From: an uncultured Collinsella sp.
GTDB taxonomy: Bacteria; Actinomycetota; Coriobacteriia; Coriobacteriales; Coriobacteriaceae
NCBI GenBank assembly: GCA_900550735.1
Contig: URTD01000026.1
Location: 1 to 15,142, forward strand
Reading direction: 5' to 3'
Length of the DNA stretch: 15,142 nt
Both the position numbers and the translations under genes were made by a program. The notes under the pieces are model-generated. The model saw nothing but the letters and a program-made list of their open reading frames with translations. It was not told the origin of the DNA and did no database searches. The first letter of the stretch is position 1; the number at the start of each line of letters is the position of its first letter. Positions 7,719 through 15,102 of this stretch are shown here, piece after piece.

Positions 7719-8759
7719 TTATATAAAGCGCTCCAGGCAGGCTTTGAGACCGCGAGTCGAAAGATAGAACAGCGTGGCATCTGCCATCGAAACGCCCGGG
7801 GTCGCCGCAACGAGCTTGTGGGCAACACGGCGAACGGCGCCCTTAGCAGGCATATCCGCCCACTCCGTTCCCAAAAACGTCGTGAGGTCCATGTTGACGC
7901 GAGCCGCCACGCGATGGAAGTCATCGGAATCCAAGCGCGTCAGGTCGAACACAATTAGGTCTAAAAACCAAGTTATCAGCTCGCCGGGACACAGGTCCAA
8001 AAGACCATAGGCCGCCCAGTCTTCCAAGACCTCCTCGAGCATCCTCATGTGGGCGTCAAGCTTTTTGGCGCGCGCCTCGGCACTGTTGAACTCGTGCGTC
8101 GCCGATTCGCTCTCCATCACGTAGTGGTAGAACTTGTCCGGCATGACGACGGTCCCGTGGGCAAGCGCATAAGCCGCAAATTGGAACACGACATCCTCGC
8201 CCAAAGCCAAACCGGGGGCGAAGCGTATGCCTTCGCGATTGAGCAGCACGCGCGAAAAGGCCGCACGGCAAGCATAGGGCTGCGCATTCGAATGGAACAG
8301 CAGTTGGGGATCACGGGCGCCGAAGGTACCGGCTTTGGGGCTCATGAGTTGCTGGACGCGTTTGGGGGCAGCGTCGGCAGGTTCACAGATGCCGCCAAAG
8401 ACGGCGGCCTCGGCATCTGCAGACTCCATGGCATGCAGCACGCGCTCGACCGTCTGGGCATCGATATAATCGTCGGCGTCCACAAAAAAGACGGTCTCGC
8501 CCTCGGCGGCATCGATGCCGGCATTTCTAGCGCACGAGACGCCCGCGTTTTCCTGGTCAATCACCAGTACGCGATCATCGGCCTGCGCGATCTGGCGCAA
8601 CACGTTCAACGAATCATCAGTCGAACCGTCGTTGACGCAGACAACCTGAATCGAGCGCTCGGACTGGGCCAACAGCGAATCGAGGCATCGCTGAATGGAG
8701 CGCGCAGAGTTGTAAACGGGGACGACAATGGTAGCTTTAGGATACGAGGCCTCTCCCAT
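7719..8759 (-). CDS. GT2 glycosyltransferase (B-type, upstream copy B)
   Basis: The 346-residue protein has a GT-A domain: ATIVVPVYNSARSIQRCLDSLLAQ, CVNDGSTDDS, VSCARNAGIDAA, and VFFVDADDYID with the metal-binding DADD at 94-97. GLALGEDVVFQFAAYAL near residue 200 corresponds to the YGEDQVFDF block of the 5446-6513 product, and both share a similar helical C-terminal part. They are therefore distant paralogues. No membrane segment is evident. The start ATG lies nine bases after the upstream stop codon TAG (8766-8768), in a purine-rich region (GAGGGGGTAGG) that can serve as ribosome-binding site, so the genes are likely coupled. The acceptor and donor are unknown. Confidence 0.86.
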   Translation of the reverse strand: MGEASYPKATIVVPVYNSARSIQRCLDSLLAQSERSIQVVCVNDGSTDDSLNVLRQIAQADDRVLVIDQENAGVSCARNAGIDAAEGETVFFVDADDYIDAQTVERVLHAMESADAEAAVFGGICEPADAAPKRVQQLMSPKAGTFGARDPQLLFHSNAQPYACRAAFSRVLLNREGIRFAPGLALGEDVVFQFAAYALAHGTVVMPDKFYHYVMESESATHEFNSAEARAKKLDAHMRMLEEVLEDWAAYGLLDLCPGELITWFLDLIVFDLTRLDSDDFHRVAARVNMDLTTFLGTEWADMPAKGAVRRVAHKLVAATPGVSMADATLFYLSTRGLKACLERFI

Positions 8760-8765
8760 GTCGAC

Positions 8766-9869
8766 CTACCCCCTCAGCGATTCGATGAGGAAGGCAGCGA
8801 CCACGCCTGGGCCTCCAACCGAGGCGTAATACTTAGCACGCCCCAAGGCACCATCCGTCGCGAAACTCGGATGCTCGTCAACCCAGCCCTCGGGATCTTT
8901 GAGGATGGCAGCGAGATTCGCGCGCTTCCACGGCTTGAGGTCGTCAAGCGAAAAGTCCCCGGCGTCCAAGGCCGCTTGGAACTCCTTGGCCATCTGAACC
9001 AGGAACTCCTTATAGAACTTGGGCGCCAGGCGCACGTAGTTCCACATGTACGAATCGTACTTAATGAGCTGATTGAACTTGAGCATGCGCGCGACGTCAT
9101 CACTTGCGTGGTCGCGGGCATAATCCTCTCGAATCCAACGCTCAATCTCGGCATACTCGGTATTGACGCAAAAGACCTTAGCCGAAGAATTGACCGAGGA
9201 ATTCTCGTTGTCCTGGCGATACGACAACACGGCATCGTGCAGGTAAACAGCCTTATCGGCGCACGCGATCACCTTAAAGGCGAATGACGTGTCCTGAAAG
9301 GATGCCCCCGGAGTCGGCAGGAACGTAATGCCGTTGCGCTCAAGAAAATCGCGACGGTACACGGCCGACCAAATCGACGGCTTTTGCTTAAAGAACTGCG
9401 TCGTGTCGCTCGGGTGCACCGGCTTACCGCAGTCCTTGGCCTTAAACATCTCGTGCAGCGAACGGCGCTCCTCGGGCTTAGACCAGTAGAAATCAAAGTT
9501 CGCCTTCGCAAAGTCGGCATTATTGCTATCGGCGGCCGAGACAAGCTTTTCGAGTGCGTCGGGCGCCATAAAGTCATCGGACTCCAAGATGCCAACGTAC
9601 TTGCCACGCGCCATCTCCAGACCGTGGTTCATCGAGTCGCCGTAGCCGCTGTTGGCCTTGTCGATCATCTTGACGCGCCTATCGCGCTCCATATACTCGC
9701 GGATAATCGCCGGCGAGTTGTCGGTCGACCCGTCGTTAATGCAGACGATCTCAATATCCTTGAGCGTCTGCGCCAGGGCGGAATCGAGGCACTCGCGCAG
9801 GTAGCGCTGAACATTGTAAATGGGAATAAGCAGCGACAGAACAGGGCTGCCAGAGGCGTTAGTAGACAA
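8766..9869 (-). CDS. GT2 glycosyltransferase (A-type, upstream copy A; first gene of operon)
   Basis: The 367-residue protein has the GT-A signature LSLLIPIYNVQRYLRECLDSAL, CINDGSTDNS, SGYGDSMNHGLEMARG and GILESDDF (ESDD at 96-99). SIWSAVYRRDF, LPTPGASFQDTSF and YRQDNENSSVNSS follow. These blocks recur almost unchanged in the 6526-7644 product; the C-terminal third is more divergent. The start is TTG, five bases after AAGGAG (9875-9880), with no closer ATG. It is the promoter-proximal gene of the minus-strand operon, preceded by a candidate promoter about 65-95 bases upstream. Family assignment is firm. The reaction (sugar transfer to a polyprenol-linked or nascent glycan) is inferred from context. 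Confidence 0.88.
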   Translation of the reverse strand: MSTNASGSPVLSLLIPIYNVQRYLRECLDSALAQTLKDIEIVCINDGSTDNSPAIIREYMERDRRVKMIDKANSGYGDSMNHGLEMARGKYVGILESDDFMAPDALEKLVSAADSNNADFAKANFDFYWSKPEERRSLHEMFKAKDCGKPVHPSDTTQFFKQKPSIWSAVYRRDFLERNGITFLPTPGASFQDTSFAFKVIACADKAVYLHDAVLSYRQDNENSSVNSSAKVFCVNTEYAEIERWIREDYARDHASDDVARMLKFNQLIKYDSYMWNYVRLAPKFYKEFLVQMAKEFQAALDAGDFSLDDLKPWKRANLAAILKDPEGWVDEHPSFATDGALGRAKYYASVGGPGVVAAFLIESLRG

Positions 9870-9934
9870 ATGTGCTCCTTAGGAAATACCTGTCGTTTCA
9901 TGGTATCAAAGGGTCAGCGCGCCAGCGGGCGTTT

Positions 9935-9963
9935 ATATAATCTATGGAGCCTCTTGCGGGCAA
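9935..9963 (-). promoter_or_regulatory. Candidate sigma-70-type promoter of the glycosyltransferase operon
   Basis: On the minus strand TTGCCC (9958-9963) is followed after exactly 17 bases by TTATAT (9935-9940). It would give a 5' leader of about 60 bases before the TTG start at 9869. It is the only good -35/-10 pair seen upstream of the operon. Confidence 0.5.
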
Positions 9964-10019
9964 AGCAGCCCCACGTCATGCGGCGGGCCCATGGCAGGTT
10001 CCTGCGTTTTATTCAAAGC

Positions 10020-10050
10020 TTGCCGTCAAGGTGCGCCGAGCCTTTACAAT
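10020..10050 (+). promoter_or_regulatory. Candidate promoter of the divergent glycosyltransferase gene
   Basis: TTGCCG (10020-10025) and TACAAT (10045-10050) are separated by 19 bases, slightly long for a sigma-70 promoter. Transcription would start about 70 bases before the ATG at 10126. The 256-bp gap between the divergent genes holds nothing else I can identify. Confidence 0.35.
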
Positions 10051-10125
10051 AAGACAGTCCCAAGGACGTATTCGATAGCTTCCGCGCAGCACTCGCCCGC
10101 CGCGCGTGAAAGGATATATTGCCCC

Positions 10126-11148
10126 ATGCCTACAACCCTTCCCGCCCCCATCGATAAGCTCGCCATCGTCGTCGTTACGTACAAGCGCCAGGAACTCCTA
10201 GCCAACTTGTTCGACTCCATGACCGGGCTCACGGCAACGCCTTGGCGCATCGTAATTGTCGATAACGAGAATTCGCGCGAGACCGAGGCCATGTGCACCG
10301 CATTCAACGAGCGCTTGGCCAACCTGTGGGGCATCGACACCGAGCAGCCCGACGCGCAGGGCGGCACCGACCGTGTCATCTACGCCCCGCAGCTCGAAAA
10401 CGGCGGCGGTGCGGGCGGCTTCTCCGCCGGCACTAAATGCGCCTATGACCTGGGCGCCCAGTGGTTCTGGGTCATGGACGACGACGTGCTCGTCATCCCT
10501 GAAGGCATCGAGCGCTTGGCCAAGTGGACCGACCGCTACGACGTCATCCAGGGTTCGCGCCTGGACTTCGACGGCGGCGCGTTCTTTTGGCAGTACCAAC
10601 TGATCCTTTCGCTCGGCATTCCAAACCCTGTCGCCAAGTGGGATCTGGGTCCCGAGGGCTACCGCACCATGAACCAGTTGTGCTTTGAAGGCGGCCTGTT
10701 CTCGCGCCGCGTGGTCGACAAGATCGGCCTGCCGGATGCGCGATTCTTCATCTACGGCGACGATGCCTGCTACGGCTACGTGGCCAGCCAGCACTTCCCC
10801 GCCGCCGTTGTTGCCGACGTGGTGCTCAAGCGTGCCCGCGCTGTCTCTAACTGGGATATCGCCGGCAAGCGCCAGCTCAACTCTACGAGCGACACCAACC
10901 GCTACTACATCATGCGCAACCGAGGCTTCCTCGCTCGCTATATGCAGATCTACGGTGACTACCACCCCATGCTGTTCCGCCTGGGCAATGCCGCGACCTT
11001 CTGCAAGGAATTCATTCGCCTGGCTGCGGTCGATAAGTGCTTTAAGACCGGTATTCCGGCGCTGCGCCGTGGCATGAAAGACGCCCGCAAGATCATCAAG
11101 GATCCCAACTGGAAGCCCATGCCGCCCATGAAGGACGCGGAACAGTAA
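10126..11148 (+). CDS. GT2 glycosyltransferase, GlfT/rhamnosyltransferase-like
   Basis: The 340-residue protein opens with LAIVVVTYKRQELLANLFDSM and has IVIVDNENS near 43. The glycine-rich ENGGGAGGFSAGTKCAYDLGA (91-111) is followed by WFWVMDDDVL, with the metal-binding DDD at 118-120. EGGLFSRRVVDKIGLPDARFFIYGDDACYGYVA (188-220) holds a second acidic cluster (GDD 211-213). The N-GG-GGF-G block plus W-MDDD is characteristic of galactofuranosyltransferases (GlfT type) and related rhamnosyltransferases. An actinobacterial cell-wall or capsule role is therefore likely, but the sugar is not certain. The ATG was chosen because the GT-A fold starts within ten residues; the upstream AAAGGA is a weak ribosome site about ten bases away. 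It diverges from the five-gene operon and converges on the ATPase gene, with 17 bases between the stops. Confidence 0.82.
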   Translation: MPTTLPAPIDKLAIVVVTYKRQELLANLFDSMTGLTATPWRIVIVDNENSRETEAMCTAFNERLANLWGIDTEQPDAQGGTDRVIYAPQLENGGGAGGFSAGTKCAYDLGAQWFWVMDDDVLVIPEGIERLAKWTDRYDVIQGSRLDFDGGAFFWQYQLILSLGIPNPVAKWDLGPEGYRTMNQLCFEGGLFSRRVVDKIGLPDARFFIYGDDACYGYVASQHFPAAVVADVVLKRARAVSNWDIAGKRQLNSTSDTNRYYIMRNRGFLARYMQIYGDYHPMLFRLGNAATFCKEFIRLAAVDKCFKTGIPALRRGMKDARKIIKDPNWKPMPPMKDAEQ

Positions 11149-11165
11149 AGGGCTTTCGCCCGCCG

Positions 11166-12962
11166 CTACAGACGTTGGCACACCACGGACGCACGCTGCC
11201 CATCAAAACCGAACCCCCAGCGCATGCGACCCACGCCGGGTCGCGGCACACGGATTTCGTCGATGCCGTCGCGCTCTATGTCGAGCAGCGCCTGCACGGC
11301 CAGCAATTCCAGGCCCAGCGCATCCACACCGAGGTCATACATCATGTTGATCGTTATCAGCGGACGTTCATCGAGCATACCGATCGTATCGGCTATGTCG
11401 AACACGGCGCCCGTAGGAAAAACCTGGATGTCGCAGCGACCCGCGCCACACTTTCGCCTCGAGGCAGGATTGGCATAGCCCGGCAAGCCAAAGCAGAGCC
11501 CCTGCAAGAGCAGATGATATGGCAGTGGCGCATCTGGGTCGGTCGCACCGATTCCCGCATCTCCTAAGATGCGGCTTAGCGCCCGCCTCACGGTATCCTC
11601 GTTCCCATGGCACAGCCCGTCGCGAAACGCATCGACGTCTCGAATGTCTTCTGCAGCACACTCAAACCACTCGATAATCACTAGACGCAAGGTCTGGCGA
11701 AGCTCGTTATTGGGCAATCGCAAAGCACGGAGGCGATCGCCATGCTCCGGCTCCTCAGTCATATCCGTCGTGAGAAAACCGGACAGATACAGCGCTGTCC
11801 ACATGCCATCGTCAGGCGAGACATCTGGCTCTGCAGTGCCCAAACAAAGCGGGACCTCAGCGCACCCATGGGCCTCGAGCAAATCAAACAAGACCGAAAG
11901 GCGGTCGAGATTCCATCCGGCAACTACCCTACTCAGGCAATCGGCATATCCATACAGATCGGCACGCACAGGCGCCGTGCAGCCTCGGCCCAGAAAACCG
12001 ATCACACGCGCTGGACTCGAGCAATAGACCCTGCCAAACCGATACCCCTCGAGCCATTCACGCGCATCATCCAGGTATTCCTCGCGCCCAGCATGATTCA
12101 GCAGAGCCTCGGCCTCGGCATCCGAAAAGCCGAACCAACGGTCACACCAGGTCGAAAGCGGCGTCGTCAGACAATACGAGCAGCAGTGCAAAGAAAGCGC
12201 CACTTCGGCAGGGCCGGGACACTCCCCCATCAAACACGTCAGCCGCAACGAATCGCGCGCAGCAGCAATGGCGTCGAACAGCACGCGATCGAATAGATCC
12301 GCCGAATCGGCGCCGGAAGCGCCCCTTGCGCTCATACGGCCCAACCACGCCACGTCGTACCCATCAACGAGCAATACAACCTGCTCATCGTAGGCAATCT
12401 CCAGCAGCTCTATGAGCACACCGAGCACCGAGTCAACCTCGTCCGCGCTCGCCACGCCACGCGCGACACGTTCGACGTGACGCACCTTATCTCGAGCTAA
12501 ATCCGGAGCCTCCAAGAGCGCCAACAAGCGAGCGCACTCGCCCGAAAGGGCATCGCGCACGACGCCGGCAACAGCGGGGCCACGCCTCGCAGCGCCAGAA
12601 AAGTCCAGCGATATCACCGGATAGCAAGCGTACTCATCCCGATAACGCCCGCCGTCCGCATCCCAAATCTGAGCATCGGCAAACGAAATCCGACCGGTGC
12701 GACCGACCGCTGGACGCTCCAGAAAAGCCCTGAGCATCGACAAGTTCATGCTCTTTCCAAAACCCTCGGGTCGACAGCACACCACAACGGACGCGTCGCA
12801 GTCCAACACATCGGCAATAAACATGGTCTTGTCGACCAGCGTGCAGCAACCAAGAGCCTCCGCATAGTCGTGCATGCCAATGGGCAAAGCCGCATCGTCG
12901 GCACAGCCGATCAAACGCACGCCAAAGCCGTCAGCACAACCATTATTTGCCTGTTCAGACAC
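11166..12962 (-). CDS. AAA-ATPase-like/PD-(D/E)XK family protein with degenerate active sites
   Basis: The 598-residue protein follows the plan of the AAA-ATPase-like plus C-terminal PD-(D/E)XK nuclease family. It has TLVDKTMFIADVL (41-53), a P-loop RPEGFGKSMNLSML (64-77), Walker B VVLLVDGYD (195-203), WFGFSDAEAEALL (276-288), WLEGYRFG (303-310) and WGFGFDGQR (582-590). Relatives usually read RPRRFGKT, DEYD and, in the nuclease, a D followed by an ExK. Here Walker B is DGYD, lacking the catalytic Glu, and after DIQVFP (511-516) comes FDIADTIG without ExK. I therefore infer a binding or regulatory role, not catalysis. I count 26 cysteines and only four lysines. GTG at 12962 was chosen, nine bases after AGGGGG (12972-12977); the adjacent TTG at 12965, six bases away, is equally possible. 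The function of this family is poorly known. Confidence 0.75.
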   Translation of the reverse strand: MSEQANNGCADGFGVRLIGCADDAALPIGMHDYAEALGCCTLVDKTMFIADVLDCDASVVVCCRPEGFGKSMNLSMLRAFLERPAVGRTGRISFADAQIWDADGGRYRDEYACYPVISLDFSGAARRGPAVAGVVRDALSGECARLLALLEAPDLARDKVRHVERVARGVASADEVDSVLGVLIELLEIAYDEQVVLLVDGYDVAWLGRMSARGASGADSADLFDRVLFDAIAAARDSLRLTCLMGECPGPAEVALSLHCCSYCLTTPLSTWCDRWFGFSDAEAEALLNHAGREEYLDDAREWLEGYRFGRVYCSSPARVIGFLGRGCTAPVRADLYGYADCLSRVVAGWNLDRLSVLFDLLEAHGCAEVPLCLGTAEPDVSPDDGMWTALYLSGFLTTDMTEEPEHGDRLRALRLPNNELRQTLRLVIIEWFECAAEDIRDVDAFRDGLCHGNEDTVRRALSRILGDAGIGATDPDAPLPYHLLLQGLCFGLPGYANPASRRKCGAGRCDIQVFPTGAVFDIADTIGMLDERPLITINMMYDLGVDALGLELLAVQALLDIERDGIDEIRVPRPGVGRMRWGFGFDGQRASVVCQRL

Positions 12963-13092
12963 CAAAACGTTCCCCCTAAATCGCAACACGATGACAATTG
13001 TAATGACCGCCTCGCGCGTACCGATGTCGCCGCGCAAACATATCGGGCAACGGTAGCAACAAGAGGTGTGAGGGGGCACAACTAATCGTTGC

Positions 13093-13132
13093 ACAACAAA
13101 ACGGGGCCCGATGCATTCGCACCGGACCCCGT
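13093..13132 (-). terminator. Rho-independent terminator of the surface-protein gene
   Basis: On the minus strand ACGGGGTCCG (13123-13132) pairs with CGGGCCCCGT (13101-13110) around a 12-base loop. With one G-U pair the 10-bp stem is complete. It is followed by TTTGTTGTGC. It lies 33 bases after the stop codon of the wall-protein gene and upstream of the ATPase/nuclease gene on the same strand, so it separates the two units. I see no strong promoter in 12963-13092. Confidence 0.8.
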
Positions 13133-13164
13133 CCCGACTATTTAGTTATCTGGCAACTGAGAGC

Positions 13165-14974
13165 CTACTCCTCAGAGTCGTCCTCTCCAGAAGCTTTCTT
13201 CTGCTGATCGAGCTTATGCTTACCACTTACGATAGACGTAGCGCCCAGCGTGGCCAAGCTCGCGCTGGCAAGGCTCGCCATCACAATCAGATCGCCCGTC
13301 TTGGGCATGTTACCGCCCGAAGTCTTAGTCGTTGTAGTGGTGGTTGTAGTGGTCACCGTCTTGGAGTCATTTTGCTCTTGGTTCTGGTTGTCGGTGTTGC
13401 CCTTACTGCTGTCCTCGCCCTGCTGCTTTCCGTCCTCGGTCTTGTCCTTGTTCTTGTCCTTCTCCTCAGATTCAGACTTCTTGTCCTCGTCCTTCTTCTG
13501 AGCGGACTTGTCGTCCTTCTCATCAGAGCTAGAACCCTTATCGGATTCAACCTTCTCGGAAGCCTTATCCTTGGAGTCGCCCTTTACGGCTTCGGTCTTT
13601 TCCGTGGAAGCCTGATCAGAGTTGTCCTTGTTCTGAGTCGAGCCATTATTGACGCCAGCCATCAGCGAAGAGCCCAGCGTAGAACCAAGCTGCACGGAGA
13701 AAGAAGGCTTCTTGTCCGGCGAAGCAACGGGAGCGTCCGGCGCCTTATTCGAGTCGTTCTTGAAAGCATCGGGATCAGGGGTTGCATCAGAGCCGGAGCC
13801 ATTGTTAGAGCCGGTGTCAACGGACGAATCGCTCGAGCCGGTGGATGAGTTAGAGGTGCCAGCGTCGGTCGAACCAGAAGCGTCGCTGTCCGTATTGCCG
13901 GCAGAGCTTGAAGACGAATCGCCCGCAGCAGAGCCGTTCGAATCGGAGCCGTTCGAGGTAGAGCCGTCGTTGGTAGCGCCACCAGCAGAGCCATTACCGT
14001 CAGCATCGGTCGAGGGCGCATCCATCCTGTCATCGTTGACATCGTCACTCGAGCCGTCATTCGAATCAGGTGTCTGCGAGGGCGCCGGCGTAGGCTCGGG
14101 CTGCACGGGCGTCGCAGCGGCAGCCTCATCCTCGGCGATATAAGCCAAGCAGTCCTTCAGCTCATTCTTATAACGGTTCTTCCAGCCCTCATGATACTGG
14201 GGCTGACTCGAATACTTGGTGGCGACATTGTTGACCACGCTATTGGAGAGCGCCGTCACAAACTCACGGTCAGTCATATCATTAGAAAGATTCGCCCAGC
14301 GGAAGAAGTCCCTGCAGCCACCGGTGCCACACATGTTGGTGATGCTCCACACCATGCCCTTGACGCAATCGGCACGGCCCGAAATATCAATACCAAGGCC
14401 GCTCTTGAGCCACGCCTCGGTCACCGCATAGTACGAGTTGTACGCATACGCATCCTGCAGAGCCGAAAACTCAGCAGGGTCGATGTTATAAGCGCCCTGG
14501 AAGGCCTCCTGCGCAATACGGCCCAACTCGGTGGGCTGGCCGTTCTCGTACATGGCATTGCTCATGTTGGAAATCTCGCTGCCGCGATCAATCGCATCCT
14601 TGAGCATGCTGTATTTTTCGGGGTTGTAGTTGTAGGCCTGCTTCATAAACGGGATGAGCGACCAACGACGGTCGAACTGGTAATAACCCAGCGCGTTGTA
14701 GCCGTCACCATACGAAAAGCCCTGGTTATAGTTGCCATGGCTCTAATATTTGGTGAAGTACTTCATCTCGGGAGTCACGTTGACAAACGAAACGCCCTGG
14801 ACCGACCTCAGCACGCCCGAGAAGGACTGTTGGGTGTAGAGACCCTTATCGATATCGGTGGCATCCGAGGCAACGCCCGGCGTGGGCTCCAGCGGCGGGT
14901 GCCGGCGCGGAAACGGCGCCAAACGAAAGCGCCAGCGTCAGGCCCGCGACAATAGCAGAATGCTTGGGCTGCAT
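13165..14974 (-). pseudogene. Secreted, wall-anchored lysozyme-like protein (MPKTG), broken by a frameshift and a TAG
   Basis: GGGAGG (14980-14985) precedes an ATG at 14972-14974 that encodes a signal peptide (MQPKHSAIVAGLTLALSFGAVSAPAPA). Dropping one C at the CCC of 14897-14899 joins it to PLEPTPGVASDATDIDKGLYTQQ. The frame then reaches KYFTKY, TAG (14743-14745), SHGNYNQGFSYGDGYNALGYYQF. Replacing TAG by GAG would give YESHGNY, resembling the E-S-G-NY motif at the catalytic Glu of lysozyme-like transglycosylases. After the roughly 170-residue head come a Pro-rich hinge, a Ser/Asp/Gly-rich stretch (about 14065-13750), a Lys/Asp/Glu/Ser-rich stretch (about 13645-13370) and a run of nine Thr. 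MPKTG, a hydrophobic segment and a Lys-containing tail end the protein, as in sortase substrates. The longest uninterrupted ORF (ATG at 14646) lacks the signal peptide and the Glu. The hydrolase role is inference. Confidence 0.75.
13370..14065 (-). repeat. Low-complexity stalk coding region (Ser/Asp/Gly-rich then Lys/Asp/Glu-rich)
   Basis: About 230 codons of biased composition without an exact repeat unit link the N-terminal head to the MPKTG anchor of the broken surface protein. Such stretches span the cell wall in Gram-positive surface proteins. The bias also creates long spurious ORFs on the other strand. Confidence 0.7.
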
Positions 14975-14985
14975 AAGATCCTCCC

Positions 14986-15102
14986 TGCATTGGTGTAGTT
15001 AAAGTGCAGTTTGCAAAGATAAAAGTAAGTATTGCAGCTCGTCCGTTGTTGCACAACAACCCCTCGGTAAACGGCAACAACCCTCCGCGAAATCTTAAGG
15101 AA
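14986..15102 (-). promoter_or_regulatory. Upstream region of the surface-protein gene with a GTTGTTG-CA-CAACAAC inverted repeat
   Basis: The inverted repeat at 15045-15060 has 7-bp arms and a 2-base centre, typical of a protein-binding site more than of an RNA hairpin. On the minus strand TTGTTG inside the repeat and TGCAAT lie 17 bases apart, a weak promoter candidate that would overlap it. The 12-mer gttgcacaacaa recurs at 13088-13099, next to the terminator at the other end of the gene. Confidence 0.4.

Noticed and set aside
8049..9287. 412-codon plus-strand ORF
   Set aside because: It spans two GT2 genes and their junction on the opposite strand and shows no protein-like motif.
11149..11162. 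GGGC-TTTC-GCCC as a terminator between the convergent genes
   Set aside because: The stem is only four base pairs and no T-tract follows on either strand.
10198..11181. 327-codon minus-strand ORF opposite the GlfT-like gene
   Set aside because: The plus-strand frame carries the conserved GT-A motifs; the antisense frame has none.
13111..14143. Plus-strand ORFs rich in Leu/Val or Glu/Ser/Pro opposite the wall-protein stalk
   Set aside because: They are mirror images of the low-complexity Ser/Asp/Lys stalk and its Thr run. The apparent hydrophobic stretches are composition artefacts.
14743..14745. Programmed readthrough or amber recoding of the TAG
   Set aside because: No recoding element is visible and an additional frameshift upstream already breaks the gene, so decay is the simpler reading.
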